Assembly: GCF_018873765.1 (NCBI RefSeq)
Contig: NC_057924.1
Coordinates: 9,238,001 to 9,302,000, forward strand
Reading direction: 5' to 3'
Length of the DNA: 64,000 nt
From: Telopea speciosissima
Lineage: Eukaryota; Streptophyta; Magnoliopsida; Proteales; Proteaceae
The translations under genes and the position numbers were made by a program. Positions within the stretch are counted from its first letter, which is position 1. Each line of letters starts with the position of its first letter. The notes beneath the pieces were generated by a model. It had not been told where the DNA came from and ran no database searches. It worked only from the letters and a program-made list of their open reading frames with translations. Shown here one piece after another: positions 35,015 through 48,240 of the stretch.

Positions 35015-37840
35015 TAGGCCACCCCCTAAGCGAGATTAGCGTGGAGCAATGCCTGTACGGCAAACTACTTGAAACCTTGGTTGGAGAGTTGAGTCTTGAG
35101 TTCATGGTTTGAGGTATCAGTATCAAATCATCCAATACGACCGATATTGCACAATTTTGAACGTGATAGATATTTGGCCGATACTGTATAAATGAAACGG
35201 TATGGAAAGGGGGTAATATATATATATATATATATAAACTCATTTTTAAAGGTAAACCATGGGTACACTTATCTGATATGGACGATTGAATACCATACTG
35301 ATTTCGAAAGTGACCGATACCCAATCCGATACTGTGCACTAAAACCATGCTTGAGCCTTGAGCAGTTGAGCCTAGGAGCCCGTGCATTGTGGCATATGGC
35401 CTGGGTTCAAATGTGCCGGCAAAACTTGAAAAATTATTTACTCCATTTCTTGTCCGATCCATTTCCCCAAGTCCCTCTAATAAGGGATAGACCCCATCCA
35501 AAAAGTGTGTTCAAATAGGGGTAGGGTGGTCATTGTCATCCCACTATTACAAGAACATGGGGAAATGGACCGGGTAGAGGGGAAATGGACCGGACAGAGA
35601 AATGGAGTAGATAATCCGCAAAACCTAGCTCATGCGTAAATAAGCCAATTGGATATGCCGCTTTTAGTTTCGGGATCCAAACACCGACCATAGCTACGTG
35701 TTTGTGTGTTAAAACTTAGACGCGAGTCCGTGACACGCCCACGTCCCTAGATACGCCTTTTTCTTTTTCAAAACATTTCTTAATTCTTATAGAGAGAAAA
35801 TGGAGTACACGTAATTAAAAGTCTTTTTTTCTTGCCTTTTAAGCGAAAGAAATTAAAAACTGTTAGAAAAAGATTGGTGGAAGATCGGTACCGTCGATTG
35901 CTTTTAAATCCAAGAGAGTCAGAGAAGACTGAGTAAGACTAATCTTCCGTAGGGTTAGGCTGGAACTGGTTAGCGTTGAATTTGCCTCGTCCACTGTTTC
36001 TTTTGAAGTGTTTTTGACTATTCACCATTTTCGATTGGATTGGAACCTTCCAAGCTATAAGGCCACAAGTAGTGGTTCCTTCGTTCTCTTTTTCTTCCTA
36101 ATCAAACAGAGTTGGTTTCCAGCGCTTCTTCCTGTTCTTCGACCGCCGGTTCTCATAACGAGTCTTTACTGTACAGTCTGGATTTAGAGAGGTTAGCAAC
36201 AGATCCCTCTGTTTCAGCTTCTCTTTTTCCTTTAAAGTTTTCTTCCGAATCTGTTTCTGCAATCTTTTATCAATCTTTTGCTGGTCAGAGTACTACATGC
36301 CGTTTTGGTAATTCACTCCTATTGGATTCATCATAATTTTTTGTCTCTCTGGTTTTTTTTTTTTTTCAATTTTATTTCACAAAACGTTGATCTGCAACAA
36401 GGTTATGCTACTGCTACTTGTAATGTAGCTTCTATCACAAGTCTATATGAATTCTGTGTGATTTCCATAACCGGAAATTCAATTCATCTGTTGAAAACTT
36501 GGAATTCATTGCAGTTCTGTATGAACATTGCTAGTTACCTTCGTAGCATTAAATCTCTGCTCGGCCGCCTGATTGGAAATCCCGATCCAGGGTCTTTGCG
36601 TATATTTTTTGTTGACACTTTTTCTTGATTGATTCAATTCGATAGGTTTTCATTATATCAGCTAATTTAATCATTTAAATGGATTTTATTGTTTTAATTT
36701 TATCTTTTTTGCAATTGAAATCACCTTGAGTTTTCCGCTCATTTGCTGACATGAAACTTTAACATACGTAGTTTCTTTGCAATATTAGGCAGTTACTTCG
36801 TGGCAACATCATCATCTAGGATTTAATTGGGTACATAACTGGTATTTTTGTAAACAAAAGATTAGCTCATGCACTCCACTTCTGTTTTGACCTGCTCCTG
36901 CTGGAACCTATTGAGTCGACAGCAACCTCATTTCCATGGATACCATGAGCTTATGGCAATGTTTTGGATAGGATTGATTTATGGACTTCATACAAAAAAG
37001 GCACAGAGCAATGCACCCAGTAAGTTCCCGAATTTCTGGATGCTCCATAACCAGAATCATCAGTGTCAGGAGGTTTCATCGATCTGAGGATGAATTCTTT
37101 ACTTTTATTGCTGCTGAAGTGCTATTTCCATTTCGGTCTTATCTTTCTGTTTTTTGTGAGTTTGATAATTGTTTGATGTTGCTCCCATTAGCCTTGAAAG
37201 AGGACAATAAAAATTTCATTGAAAATTGAACATTGATCATTGTACTTATCCTCATAGAATAACCGTGTTCTTTTTATTATACCAAACCATGGAATCTCAA
37301 TATATCAAAACCATTCATCTTATGTATGTGGAATGTCCAGCTAGCATCACTGCATCAGTTTTCAGTTCCCTCTTGATGATATTCAATTTAAGGGTGTTCC
37401 CTCTCATAGGTTTCTTTTGTGACAGGCGTGTGGCTCTTTTACATGTTTGGCATTGGGTTTTCCTAGTTGACAGTGCGTTCTTTTCACTCTGGCCGCTGCA
37501 ACAAAATCGTATTCTTCTCCCACCTCTAAGTGGGTGTGGGGTAATTATGACAGGGTGATTATATTATGTGTGTTGAGGAGATCAAAATCATCACACATTT
37601 GGAGACTGTGCCGTGTTTCAGTGGGTCTGTCGCTCGACTATGGCTAAGGTTGCTGGTGGCCTGGACTCAAAAAGTTTGATGGAGCTCCCAAATTCTGATA
37701 TTTAGTAATTGTACACTGAAAATATTCAACCTGTGTAATTTGGACTTGGTTTTAGATGTGCCAGGTAGTTATTCATAAATAAGTACCCAATATTGATAAT
37801 AGAGTCTGTGTGTGAATGAAGTTATGGTCTGTGTTTCACA
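35015..37840. other. Upstream region and probable 5' leader of LRR gene
   Basis: At 35100-35350 there is a GGTATC-type MITE relic with a (TA)n stretch at 35218-35236. From about 35880 the sequence looks like a transcript leader. A serine-rich open stretch at 36073-36338 lacks an ATG and matches nothing I know; it may be leader exon. Introns in the 5' UTR are likely, but I cannot fix their borders. Confidence 0.4.
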
Positions 37841-40800
37841 ATGGTTAAGTTCTCATGCTTCCAAGCTCACATCATTTGCCATAAATCAAAGGTTTGTACA
37901 TGAATCAACTAGGACTCATTGAAGTTGAAAATTTAATTTGTTTGGGAGAATAAGATAATCTACCTAACTATAAGCATCCTCTATCTTTCTCTTGTTTAGA
38001 AAACTGTTCAACTGTCTGCTGAAGCAACAGATAGAACAGCCCAGGATCAAGCTCTCAACGTTTCCAGTATACCTACTAATTTGAATCCCTTACTCTTGGA
38101 ATCTTACGAGGATAACCCTTCCAACACTGGTGCCAAGCAGCTTCAGAATTCCTCTTCTGTTGAGTGTTGCTCAAAATCCGAGGAAATGAATACTGATTTG
38201 AGTACTGAGGGTGATACTAAAGTTCATCAGATGGCGTGCCTTAAAAAGAGTCGGTCTCTGGAAAGTGGATTGAACAGAGAAGGGAGAGCCTTTTCCAGGG
38301 TTGGTGCTGAGGATGAGATATATCAGGTATCTACAGGTGATGATTCCCATGAAATGAACTCTAGTGCAATATTTGATATTCTCGACCATGGTGTGCATAT
38401 GAAAGAATCATTTGACAAGAAGTGCCGAGGAATCAACTTGCTTAATCAGTGTCATGAAGATCTTATCACTGAATCTTTTCAAGGGAATTGTGTTCAAGCA
38501 CATAATGAAAGCATTTTCTCAATTGGAGATCCAAAGCAGCGTGAAAGAGGACATGAAGATTTTGTTACCCAGTTATCTGGTGAGCATGGCACGGACTCTG
38601 GACTCAGTACACCAACTACTCCACCCATTATTGCAAAATCATATTCATTGCCTGACCTGGGTGTTTGTACACCTCACTCGGGAGAAGGTTCCTCTTCCCC
38701 AGTATATATTGGAGCCAACTGCAGAAATTCTGATAGTTTTTATACTCAAAATGCCAAGAGGGAAGAGTTTGTAAATCATGAAGTTGGATCAAATGCACTG
38801 GAAAAGCAAAGAAGGGATGACAGCATATCTGAGAATGAAAAAGATAAATGTGATAACAGCATATCTGAGAATGAAAAAGATAAATGTGAGAATATTTTTG
38901 GTGATGGATACAGGTTCATTGCTCCAGAAAAAGACTGGACAACTGAGGGAACGGATGAAGTAGACATGGTGAACAAGCTTCTGGGAGAACCCTCAGTCCA
39001 AAACTGGAATGACTTGCCAAATAAGGATTTTAAGATCAAGCGTATTGAGGAGTGGGTTAGTATGATAAATCTTAAGGATAGCAGTCCTTTCGAGGAAACA
39101 AGTGAACCTGCCCAGTCTATCAATGAGACAAAGAAAGTCTCCACAGCATTGGATTCTAAAAACACTCCAGGCATAGAAGCGGCAAAGAGCTACATCTCAT
39201 CTTTGACTGCCACGTCCACATCAGCTCAGCTGGCAAATCTTGGGTTGGTTGTGATCCCATTTCTTAGTGCTTTTGTTAGCCTAAGGGTGCTTAATTTATC
39301 AGGAAATTCTATAGGTATGTTTTAATTATGTCCCTAAAGCTGTCTTGTTTTTTTCTCATTGAGTGATTAAATATTAAGTATAAAAAAGCTTTACTTAGTG
39401 GGGTTAGGTTGTCTCATAAATTTCATAATCTTTATTCTACATTTTTCCAGTGAGGATAACTGCTGGTGCTCTTCCACGGGGCCTCCATGTGTTAAATCTG
39501 TCTAAAAACAACATTTCCGTCATTGAAGGCCTTCGTGAACTTACACGCTTGCGTATACTGGACCTGAGCTACAATCGGATCTTCAAAATTGGTCATGGTA
39601 AGGCATGTGTTGAATTTGGTTTTTAACATTGGAAGTTTTTGATATTCTTCTTTTTCTATATCCTTCTTTAGGGCCATATTTGTGTCTCTTGTTCACTCTT
39701 GACTAATAGGTCTAGTATCTGTTACTTAGGGACTCAGAATTTTGCTTGTACAGTGTAGTTTGTGCTGTTTAATTCCTTAGGTTATTTGAAATTCAGTTTT
39801 CTTACTAAGACCAATAACCCCAAGATGGAAAGTAATAAATTACTGACTTTTATCTAGTTAATTATGAAAATACCCTGCGTGTGAAAATCTCGAGAAATTA
39901 ACTACTCCCTCTGTCCCACAAAGACTCTGTTTTGGAGTTTTTCTATGTTCCTTTTTGTTTGTCCATTACATATTAAATGTTTAATAGTTTTCTTAGTTGC
40001 CCATACTACCCTTAAACATTTTTTATTCATTAAAAGTGGGACAAGATGGTGTATTGAAAGAGGCAGAAAGGAAGGAGGGGTGATGTGGTAGCATTATCAT
40101 GGCTGGACAGGCATGACCTGATCTGGAAACCTAAACTGAGACAAATCCAGCCCAAATCGTGATTTTGGTCTAATAAGGGTTGGTAGGGGGTAACCTTGTA
40201 ATCTTGTATTTTAATGGGAGATAGATATGTAGGAGTTAGTTTTTCCAATTTCCTAGTTTGAGTCAGTTTGTATTTTGAGGTTAGATTTCCTTATTAATGC
40301 GCATGTAACCCCTTTGTTTGAGAATAGAGTTGAATATTGAATGGTTTGAATTGCTGTTGGAGTCAAGGATTGGCTGTGGGTTGCCCCCCTTCTCTTCCTC
40401 ATCAATTCTGTTTGGCATCTCATCAGGTGTGGCCGCCTTCTCCTCATCTCTATCAATTTAGTTCAGTCCTTTCCTACCAGGTGTGGCCTCTTTCTTTCTT
40501 CCGCTACCCTGCTCTGTTTCTGTTCTATAATTAACGGTATTGATGGACACTCACGTGGTTTGTTCAAACTCCTTTAGACCTTCCCATTTCCGTCTCAGAT
40601 TTTGTGAGATCAAATCCTCATCCCTGGGGACCCTCTCTGCAAATTCCCAGTCCAAAAGCTTACCATATAACAATGATGTAGATCGATGGTGGTTAGAGAA
40701 ATCCAACAATAACCTTTTCAGATTCATCCTCCCATTATCCCAGCATATTTGGGAGATTTTTTTTTAAGATTTCTGTGGAACCCATGCCAGCTCGCGTTAG

Positions 40801-43800
40801 AGAAAGATGCTGCCAAGAAACCATATTGCGTGAGAGATTTTCTGGTGGGACCCAGCTGCTTAGAGATGTGATGGTTTCCTATAATTTGGGATTTTAATTG
40901 TATTTCTTATATAGTCCTTGCGTGGGGTCCGGGGGACTTAGTAGCTTTAAGATAGTTTCTTCTTTTAATTAGATTTGTTTATGTAATTAGTAGTTTCTAT
41001 TCCTAGGACTCTTTCTATTTCAGCTAACTATATAGATTGGATTTGATTTTTAATTAGTTTCCAATTAGGATAATGTCTAGCTTGTAAGGGGATTCCTTTC
41101 CAGGCAAGGAAGGATTCAATTGATGTAACCGATTAAAAATTATAAATAAGGGAAAGCTGCTGGATTTAAGTGGCCAGCGAATTGAAAAATAAAAGAGAGT
41201 TTTGGTTTTGAAACCATGCTATGCTGTGAGATGCAGTGGGGAGGGTGAGATGTCTATACCTATGAGTGGGTGAGAGACTCAGTGATGCAGATACACTACC
41301 TTGGACCGATCCAAACCATTTTGGGTATCCAGACGAAGATGAACCGGGTCTAGTTTGAGTTTTTGGAATTTAGTAGGATTTTAGGAATTTATGTTATTTG
41401 GGGAAGTAATGTCTTTTAGTTTATTTTAGAAGTTAGCTACGTAGGATATTTGGTTCCTAATTCTTCTAAGTTTCTTTATTTGAATTAGTTTCCTAGTTAG
41501 AGAATTAGTCTTTATTTTTAGGAGTCTTTTATTTGTCTATATATATGATGTAATTCCCCTTCTTTGGAGACAGATTTGAAGAATGAATTGAGTTTGTGGT
41601 TTGAGTAGCCTGTGGGCTGTATGTGAGGTTCTTCCCCACCCCCCTTTCTTATGCGAATTCTTCTCTTTCTAACTGCAACTCGGGTTCTTCCCAGTTCCCC
41701 TCTCTCCTTCTAACCAGCCCTCCACCAATTTGGTATCAGAGCTGAAGGATCCAACTCCTTCCCTGTCCATCTCTCTCATCCCATTCTTCTTCTCCTCTAT
41801 CCCCTATCTTTTGTTAATGTTCTGCGACCAGCAGCAGTGAAAAAAATAAATAATAAATAATACACCCTTCGACTCCAACGACCACCCCTCCCTATTCTAC
41901 CCTCTTAGCAAAACCCAACACACCTTTCCCTTCTTCCACGCTGCAACAGCGAATCCAAAAAAAAAAACTCTGCGATATCATCCTGTGATATCACAGCAAC
42001 AGCTCCCACTGCCCCCTTTCCCTCTGAGAGTTCAATCAACCCCTTCTAGGGTTCGACCCAGTAAAAAAAAAACAAAAAAAGAGTGAAGAAAGAAGAGAGA
42101 GCGAGAATCAGAAAATCTAAGGGGAAAAAAAAGGTGAAGAAGAAGATAGAGCAAGAGGCTGTGCATACCTGTTTCAGAGCTCCCACCGCGACACCCTCCT
42201 TGAGTTTCCGCCATGCGCTGAAGGTCTCCTAGTCGGTTTCGAACATTGCAACTGCTGGCCTCCTGGATTCTCTCCGGCAGTGACGACATCACCGCCATCT
42301 TCGAAGTGGTTGTTCCTGATCCTTGGAGAAGTTGAACTCCCGCCGCTGGTTGTGCTGATGTCCTACATTTTCTCCGATATTTCCGCCGTCCTTCTCTTCG
42401 AGGCTCCCTGTTGGTAGGAGATAAAGTTATGTCTTCTGCGGCTATGTCCTTCAAAACTATCAGTCTATTCTATTGTAACCCTCCCTCGAACCTATCCTTT
42501 TCGTTTGCACCAAAAAAATATATCTTTCCTTTTCCGTTTCCCCCACCCTTTTCTCGTCTCCCTTTCCATTTTAATTTTATCTTCTGTTTTCTTCCAATAG
42601 GGCCCTTGCCCCACTATAGCTCATTTAAAACTCTTATTCTCATGTTCTTTCAAGTATACCCGTCCCTCTCATGGTTCGTTCTGTTTCCTATTTTGTTTTT
42701 TTTTAATTACCCATAATACCCCTTTCTTTCCCTCTTATCACCTCATCCCCTTTAATTTTATTTTGTTCCAAGTAGATCCCTAGTCTTTATTCATCGTATC
42801 CTTTCTTTGGTCTGTCTTCGTAACCCTTTAGGATTCCTTTAATTACAAACTGGCCATGGAGCCTTTTGTGTTCAAATTTAGAGTGCGTTTACCCAATGGA
42901 AAGCTTGCTATGTTGTTTATTGATGAAGGGCAAAGCCACAATTTTGTCTCACTATCTGTGGTAGAGATGTTATCCAAGAAACGACCAGATCATTATTCAC
43001 TCTGAGGATTATGTATTCGTCAAATTCTCCATTTCTTATTGTTGTGATGGAGCTCATTGTGAAGTGTTTGATTCTCCTCGGCGGGTTATTGAATTGGGTC
43101 GAGAATAGCTTAAAGAACGAAACGACATCATTGATCATGACGGAAACTTGTGCACCCTACATCCTTTTTCACATGCCACAGACATTCATTCTTCATGGGT
43201 TAGTAGACAACATTTGTTCCAAGTCAAAAAAGGCAGCACCAGTGATACAGCCTCAACCAGAATAGCCAATAGTGGCAATGGAAGATGCGCAGATCATGGA
43301 TCAGGTAACGACGGATTCCAGTGTAGTGAAAGCTATTCCACATCATGAGTTTGTTCTTCCCCACGATTTTCCAGCCATGGATGCACCCCCAAAGCTTCAT
43401 ATTTTGGATTTTCTTCAAGTTGCAGACATGAAACCTATAGCCTCTGCTCATGAACTTTTATTTCTACCATTCTACAAAACTCGAGGTCGAGTTTTTCTCT
43501 ACACTGGGGGAATTGATGTAGATACACTACCTTAGACCGACCCAAACCCAGTTGAGTATCCAGACGAAAATGAACCGGGTCCAATTTGAGTTTTTGGAAT
43601 TTAGTAGGATTTTAGGAATTTATGTTATTTGGGGAAATAATGGCTTTTAGTTTATTTTAGAAGTTAGCTACGTAGGATATTTGGTTCCTAATTCTTAGTT
43701 TCTTTATTTGAATTAGTTTCCTAGTTAGAGAATTATTATTTTAGGAGTCTTTAATTTCTCTTTATATTTGATGTAACTCCCCATCGTTTGAGACAGATTT

Positions 43801-46800
43801 GAAGAATGAATTGAGTTTGTGGTTTGAGTAGCCTGTGGGCTGTGTGCAAGTTTCTTCCCCCCCCCCCCCCCTCTTATGCGAATTCTTCTCTGTCCCCCTC
43901 CAACTCTGGTTCTTCTAACCGACCCTCCACCACTGAGGAGAGAGTGGGATGCTTGATCCAATTCTATCCCATCTTCTAATTTTTTTTTCCCAGAGATCTT
44001 AGTGAGTATTCTGTTCTGAATTTTAAGAATCTATTGAAGGCCATTCAAAGGTTGATTCCATTGTTGGGAAGCATTGTTCGGTTGCTATTTCTGATTGAGA
44101 TTCCTGCTGATCTAATCATCTGCAGACCATACTTTGTTGCTCCTGTTGTAGAGTTGGGTTCCTATTTCAGTAGTTGGGGACTTGGTTCTACATTAAACAA
44201 GTTCCAAATAAAACTTCAGGTCTGGGTTTGTGCCCTCTGCCAGATCTGATTTCATAACCATTCCTTAAACTCCCTAGTTGATTTCTGGGATTGATTTTGT
44301 TGGATTCAGCAGGCCTTGTTATGTAGGTACACTAGCTTGGATCGACCCAAACCCAGTTGGGTATCCAGATTGAGATGAACCGGGTCCAGTTTGAGTTTTT
44401 GGATCTAGTAGGATTTTAGGAATTTACGCTATATGGGGAATAATGTCTTTTAGTTTATTTTCTTCTGTTTATTTTAGAAGTAAGCTACGTAGGGTATTTG
44501 TTTTCCCGATTGTTCTTAGTTTCCTAATTTGAATTAGTTTTGTAGTTTGTGAGAGTCTTATTTTTAGGAGTCTTTTATTTCTCTTTATATATGATGTAAT
44601 TTCCCATCGTTGGACATAGATTGAAAAGATTATTTGAGTTGATTGATTGTGTTTCAGAGCCAGTGCGTGTGTACTCTTCTTCTTCCCCTCCCTCCCCCTC
44701 TTCTTATGTGATCTCTCTCCCCTGCAACTTTGGTTCTTCCCAGTTCCCCCTCTTCTCCTAACCGGCCGTCCATCAATTTGGTATCAGTGCCGAAGGATCC
44801 ATCTCCTTCCCTATCAATTTCTCTCTTAATCCATTCTCCTTCTTCCCTAAATTCTTTTTCCCCCATTGCTGTTCTATCCTTAAACCAGTACCCCATCTCC
44901 TTCCCATCTTCCGCAGCATCTCTATCCCTCTTCCTCTCCTTCAACCCCACTGAACCCCAATCGCAGCAACCGCCTTGTGATTCCCACACAAAAAAAAAAC
45001 AAAACCGCTCACAGAAAACCCCCATCCCTTCGATTCCACTGTCTTAACAAAACAAACCCCAACCCACCGCCCCACAGAAATCCAACCATTCCCACAACAA
45101 CCATCCCCACTGTCCATTGTCTACCTCTTCCCACTGTGATATCCGTGATTCCCACAGAATAATCCCCACCATCCTCCTTTTTTTCTGCAACTTCGTTCAA
45201 TCCATCCCTCTCGTTAGGATTCCGCCAGCCAAAAAAAGGGAGGGAGGTGAGAAGAGAAGAGAGAGCGAGACAGCAAGCAAAAAAAAAAAAACTTGTACCC
45301 GTTTCAGAATGAGACGCAGACGACTCTCCAAGTTGACGCCATCCTTCGAAGTTGAAGTCCAAACCTCTTGCTGGTTCCATGTCCTAGTCGTAGTCAAAGT
45401 CGCACACTGTTCTCGTTCGATTCCGCCATTTTTTTTCTCAGTTTTCTCTTCTGGTTCGGGTAACAGAATCCAAAAATTCCAAACGGTCACCCTTCTCCTC
45501 ACTCTAACCCCTCACGATTCTTATGTTTTTTCTTTTATTTTTTTTAGTTTTCCCATTATACCCTTAAGTATCCATTTATTTTAATTGGCGGAGGGCCAGT
45601 TAGGAGAAGAGGGGGAACTGGGAAGAACCAAAGTTGCAGGGGGAGAGAGATCGCATAAGAAGAAGAAGAAGAAGAAGAAGAAGAGGGGGGGGGGGGGAAG
45701 AAGAGTGCACACGAACAGCCATGCAGGCTCTCAAACACAATCAACTCAAATCATCTTTTCAATCTATCTCCAACGATGGAGAATTACATCATATATAAAG
45801 AGAAATAAAAGACTCCTAAAAATAAGACTAACTCTCTAACTAGGATACTAATTTAAATAAGGAAACTAAGAACAAGGAAAACCTGTGCCTGGGTCTTAGG
45901 CTGAAACTTTCCGGGTTAGTTAAACTCTGACATCAGTGCTTTCGGGATGCTTGGTTGATTCCTTTAGCAGTTTTCAAGTCAGGTGATTTTCTGGAAACTA
46001 AATCACAAGAGATAGGATAATGACTATATAGTAGACCCACATATGACTTACTAATTTGGGTGAAAAGTTAGTGTTAGCTTTTGTAATAGTATTACCAGAT
46101 GTATTAAGCCTAGGGTTTGATTAACCTATTCCTACCTCGCAAAAATAGGATCAATAGACCACATATGGGACCCACAGATCATCCATTGTATGATACGTAT
46201 TGATGTTTTTCCCCTTTATCTAGCCAAACTAGCTTTTTTATACTCATTACTTTTGTTGGTTTTCCTGTTCAATTAGACTTCCACTGAATCAGCATTAAAA
46301 ATATATATATAAATATTTATGTGGAGGAAAATAATTCCAGGTACCGATTCTGTCATTATATGGGCTCTTTAGATTTTTTTCGATGATTACAAACAGACCT
46401 CCATGTTATGCATAAGAAAGGTCTGGTGAATTCGTATGTTTACTTCAATATTCCTGCGTCAAATTTTGGACATGTAACTTTGATGATTATTTAATCTTCT
46501 ATCCATATTTCTTGGCTGTGTACATCCTAGGCATAGGCATTAATTGTCTTCTCTGTTCTTCCCTTTGAAGGACTGGCATATTGTACTTCTATTAAGGAGT
46601 TATATCTAGCTGGCAACAAAATCAGCGAAGTGGAAGGTCTTCATCGTCTCCTCAAACTAAACATCCTGGATTTGCACTTCAACAAAATATCAATAGCTAA
46701 AAGCCTTGGCCAACTTGCAGCTAACTACAGTTCCTTACAAGCCATTAGCTTGGAAAGCAATCCGGCACAGAGAAATGTTGGAGATGAACAACTTAAGAAA

Positions 46801-47196
46801 TATCTGCAAGGTCTTCTGCCCAATCTGGTTTACTTGAATAGGAAGCCTATCAAAGCTAACTCTTCAAAGGAGGTTGTTGACCGTGCAGCTCGATCAGCGC
46901 TCAATGTGCATAAATTTGATGGTGGCCTAAGATCAGAACTTAAGCTGACCAGGAAGGGAAGCCATAATGTAGCATCTCACAAGCCATCATCTTCATCCAG
47001 CCACGGCCATACAAGCAGAGGCACGGGCTCACAAAACCAGTCTAAGAGTCGGCGAGGGCAAATGCCACCAATCGCAACTAAAGGGACTACTGATCAACAT
47101 CACCATTATCTTGATCTCAGTTTGAAGTTGAAAAACTTGCGGTCAGGGCTCTCTATGCACCGGAGTCGAAGTGCAGGAAATCTGAGAGATCCATGA
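37841..47196 (+). CDS. SDS22-type leucine-rich-repeat protein (AT4G03260-like)
   Basis: Four coding exons (37841-37891, 38000-39314, 39451-39597, 46571-47196) join in phase with GT-AG borders and encode 712 residues. Exon 1 is only 17 codons (MVKFSCFQAHIICHKSK) and joins KTVQLSAEATDR, the conserved N-terminus of this plant family. Residues about 60-425 are low-complexity and Ser/Glu-rich with the motif KSYSLPDLG. About 430-575 are SDS22-like LRRs (LRVLNLSGNSI, LHVLNLSKNNISVIEGL, LRILDLSYNRI, IKELYLAGNKISEVEGL, LNILDLHFNKI). The tail is basic and ends RSRSAGNL. Plant databases often call this family outer arm dynein light chain 1-like. Flowering plants lack axonemal dynein, so a protein-scaffold or phosphatase-regulator role is more likely but unproven. 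Intron 3 is 6973 bp and full of retroelements. Confidence 0.92.
38816..38887 (+). repeat. In-frame 36-bp tandem duplication in LRR gene
   Basis: Two copies encode D(D/N)SISENEKDKC back to back. One G/A difference distinguishes them. It keeps the frame and lies in the disordered part of the protein. Confidence 0.9.
40080..41250 (+). mobile_element. Two LTR-like relics in intron 3
   Basis: Both stretches show the layout of LTR ends in this window: AATTAGTTTCC-type tracts, a TATATA-like promoter and a leader with pyrimidine-rich sequence. They lack internal domains. Fossils, by resemblance only. Confidence 0.4.
41283..43932 (+). mobile_element. Short gypsy-type LTR element in LRR intron
   Basis: LTRs at 41283-41727 and 43514-43932 both start TGAT(G)(C/T)AGATACACTACC and end CCCTCCACCA. 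TGGTATCAGAGC at 41731 is the primer site, and ACTGGGGGAATT before the second LTR is the polypurine tract. The flanks CTCAG and CTGAG are a probable 5-bp target duplication with one mismatch. The 1.8-kb interior retains only a stretch resembling a gypsy aspartic protease (near 42900). The element is non-autonomous and broken many times over. It shares the transcription direction of the host gene. Confidence 0.8.
44317..44775 (+). mobile_element. Related LTR with primer site
   Basis: Colinear with the LTRs at 41283 and 43514 (GTACACTAGCTTGGATCGAC at its head). It is followed by TTGGTATCAGTGCC at 44777, a primer-site relative. A 3' partner in the same direction was not seen. Fossil. Confidence 0.75.
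45585..45880 (-). mobile_element. Inverted partial copy of the same LTR
   Basis: Read on the minus strand it matches the second half of the LTR at 44317 (the TATATGATGTAATTC stretch through TTCCCAGTTCCCCC to CTGGCCCTCCGCC). Between it and 44775 lies C-rich leader-like sequence. Fossil fragment, opposite direction to its relatives. Confidence 0.75.
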
Positions 47197-48240
47197 TCTG
47201 ATCAGATGTCCATGTTTATTCATTAGTTTATTTTTGTGAAATTTAATTTACTCATGAGATATTGGATTGCTGGAAACTTAAGTACTTGATTGTTTGCAAC
47301 ACCATATTAAATTAATGTTTTCTTCCCACTAACTTTTATTTTGTATGTTTATTTCTTGATTTGTGATGTGTGCTCGTTTGGACCTTACTGGTATGTGTTG
47401 TTGCGATTGTTGGGCTTCATTTCCCACATAGAGACCAGTTATTGGGCAAAACGGTTAAAAATTTGGAATCGGACAGGGGATTTGCCTCCATCTTGGATCG
47501 ACTCGGTCGGAATAAGTGGAATTTTAGAAATTGGATCAGGAAGAAGCAAAGATTTCTATAGATTTGTGATTTCTAAAGCAACAATTTCAATGAAAGAATC
47601 TGCACCACCATTTATTCGATAGAAATCCTCGATTGGTTTCATTTGGTAGGCCCTATAATGGCTGGTCTAGGTTCTAGACTAAATTGGAACTTTAAAACAA
47701 ACATCTACATACAGGAAAAAGAACCCTGAAAGGCAACATGCCCCTGTGTCTGTGCCCACACACATAGAAGGGGGGCATGAAATGACCATCCCACCCTATA
47801 AAAGGTGAAATCTCATTCAAATTGATGCTTCCGTGCATGCTCCCCATTAGCCCCTTCTCTAGGGTAGGGGTCACAATTAGCCGGTGGCAGAGCTGTAACT
47901 TGGATAGGCTTTCTGTTTGCACCTTGGCTTCCTCGGTGCGGTAGATCCTCAACATGAGATGTTGCTTCTTCCAAAGTAGCTGAAGTCAAATCCGATGCAG
48001 AGAGTTCATTTTTTTTTTTTTTGGGGGGGGGGGCGGGAGTTGGGTCTAGACCTCAAGCTCGAGCATGTCTTTGATGAATATGTTCCATTCAAATTGATTT
48101 TGTTGTCAAAAGTTTAAAAATAGTTTTTAAACGTTTCCCTAAATTTTTTTTATTTTGATAGTGTAGTGTAGTTTTGTAGTCTTGGCCTTTTACGCACCTT
48201 TCGAAAGTGAAATAGCACTCCGATGCTAGACTCGGCTCTT
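47197..48240. other. LRR gene 3' flank, intergenic
   Basis: The first 130 bp probably hold the LRR 3' UTR. A T/G run lies at 48009-48033. The 47341-47640 stretch has short frames without recognisable product. Confidence 0.5.

Larger units (their letters stand above)
39598..46570 (+). other. Giant intron 3 of LRR gene, retroelement nest
   Basis: Donor CATG|GTAAGG and acceptor CCTTTGAAG|GACTGG join LRR codons in phase. Within it lie LTR-like sequence at about 40080-40540, another at about 40870-41250, a complete short LTR element at 41283-43932, a related LTR at 44317 and an inverted one at 45585. The last 600 bp are plain intron. Confidence 0.85.

Noticed and set aside
36073-36338. Serine-rich open stretch as a first coding exon of the LRR gene
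   Set aside because: No ATG, and the family's own N-terminal exon is found at 37841; kept only as possible leader.
44654-45584. Many long overlapping frames on both strands
   Set aside because: Caused by C/T-rich and G/A-rich retroelement leader sequence; no domain in any frame.
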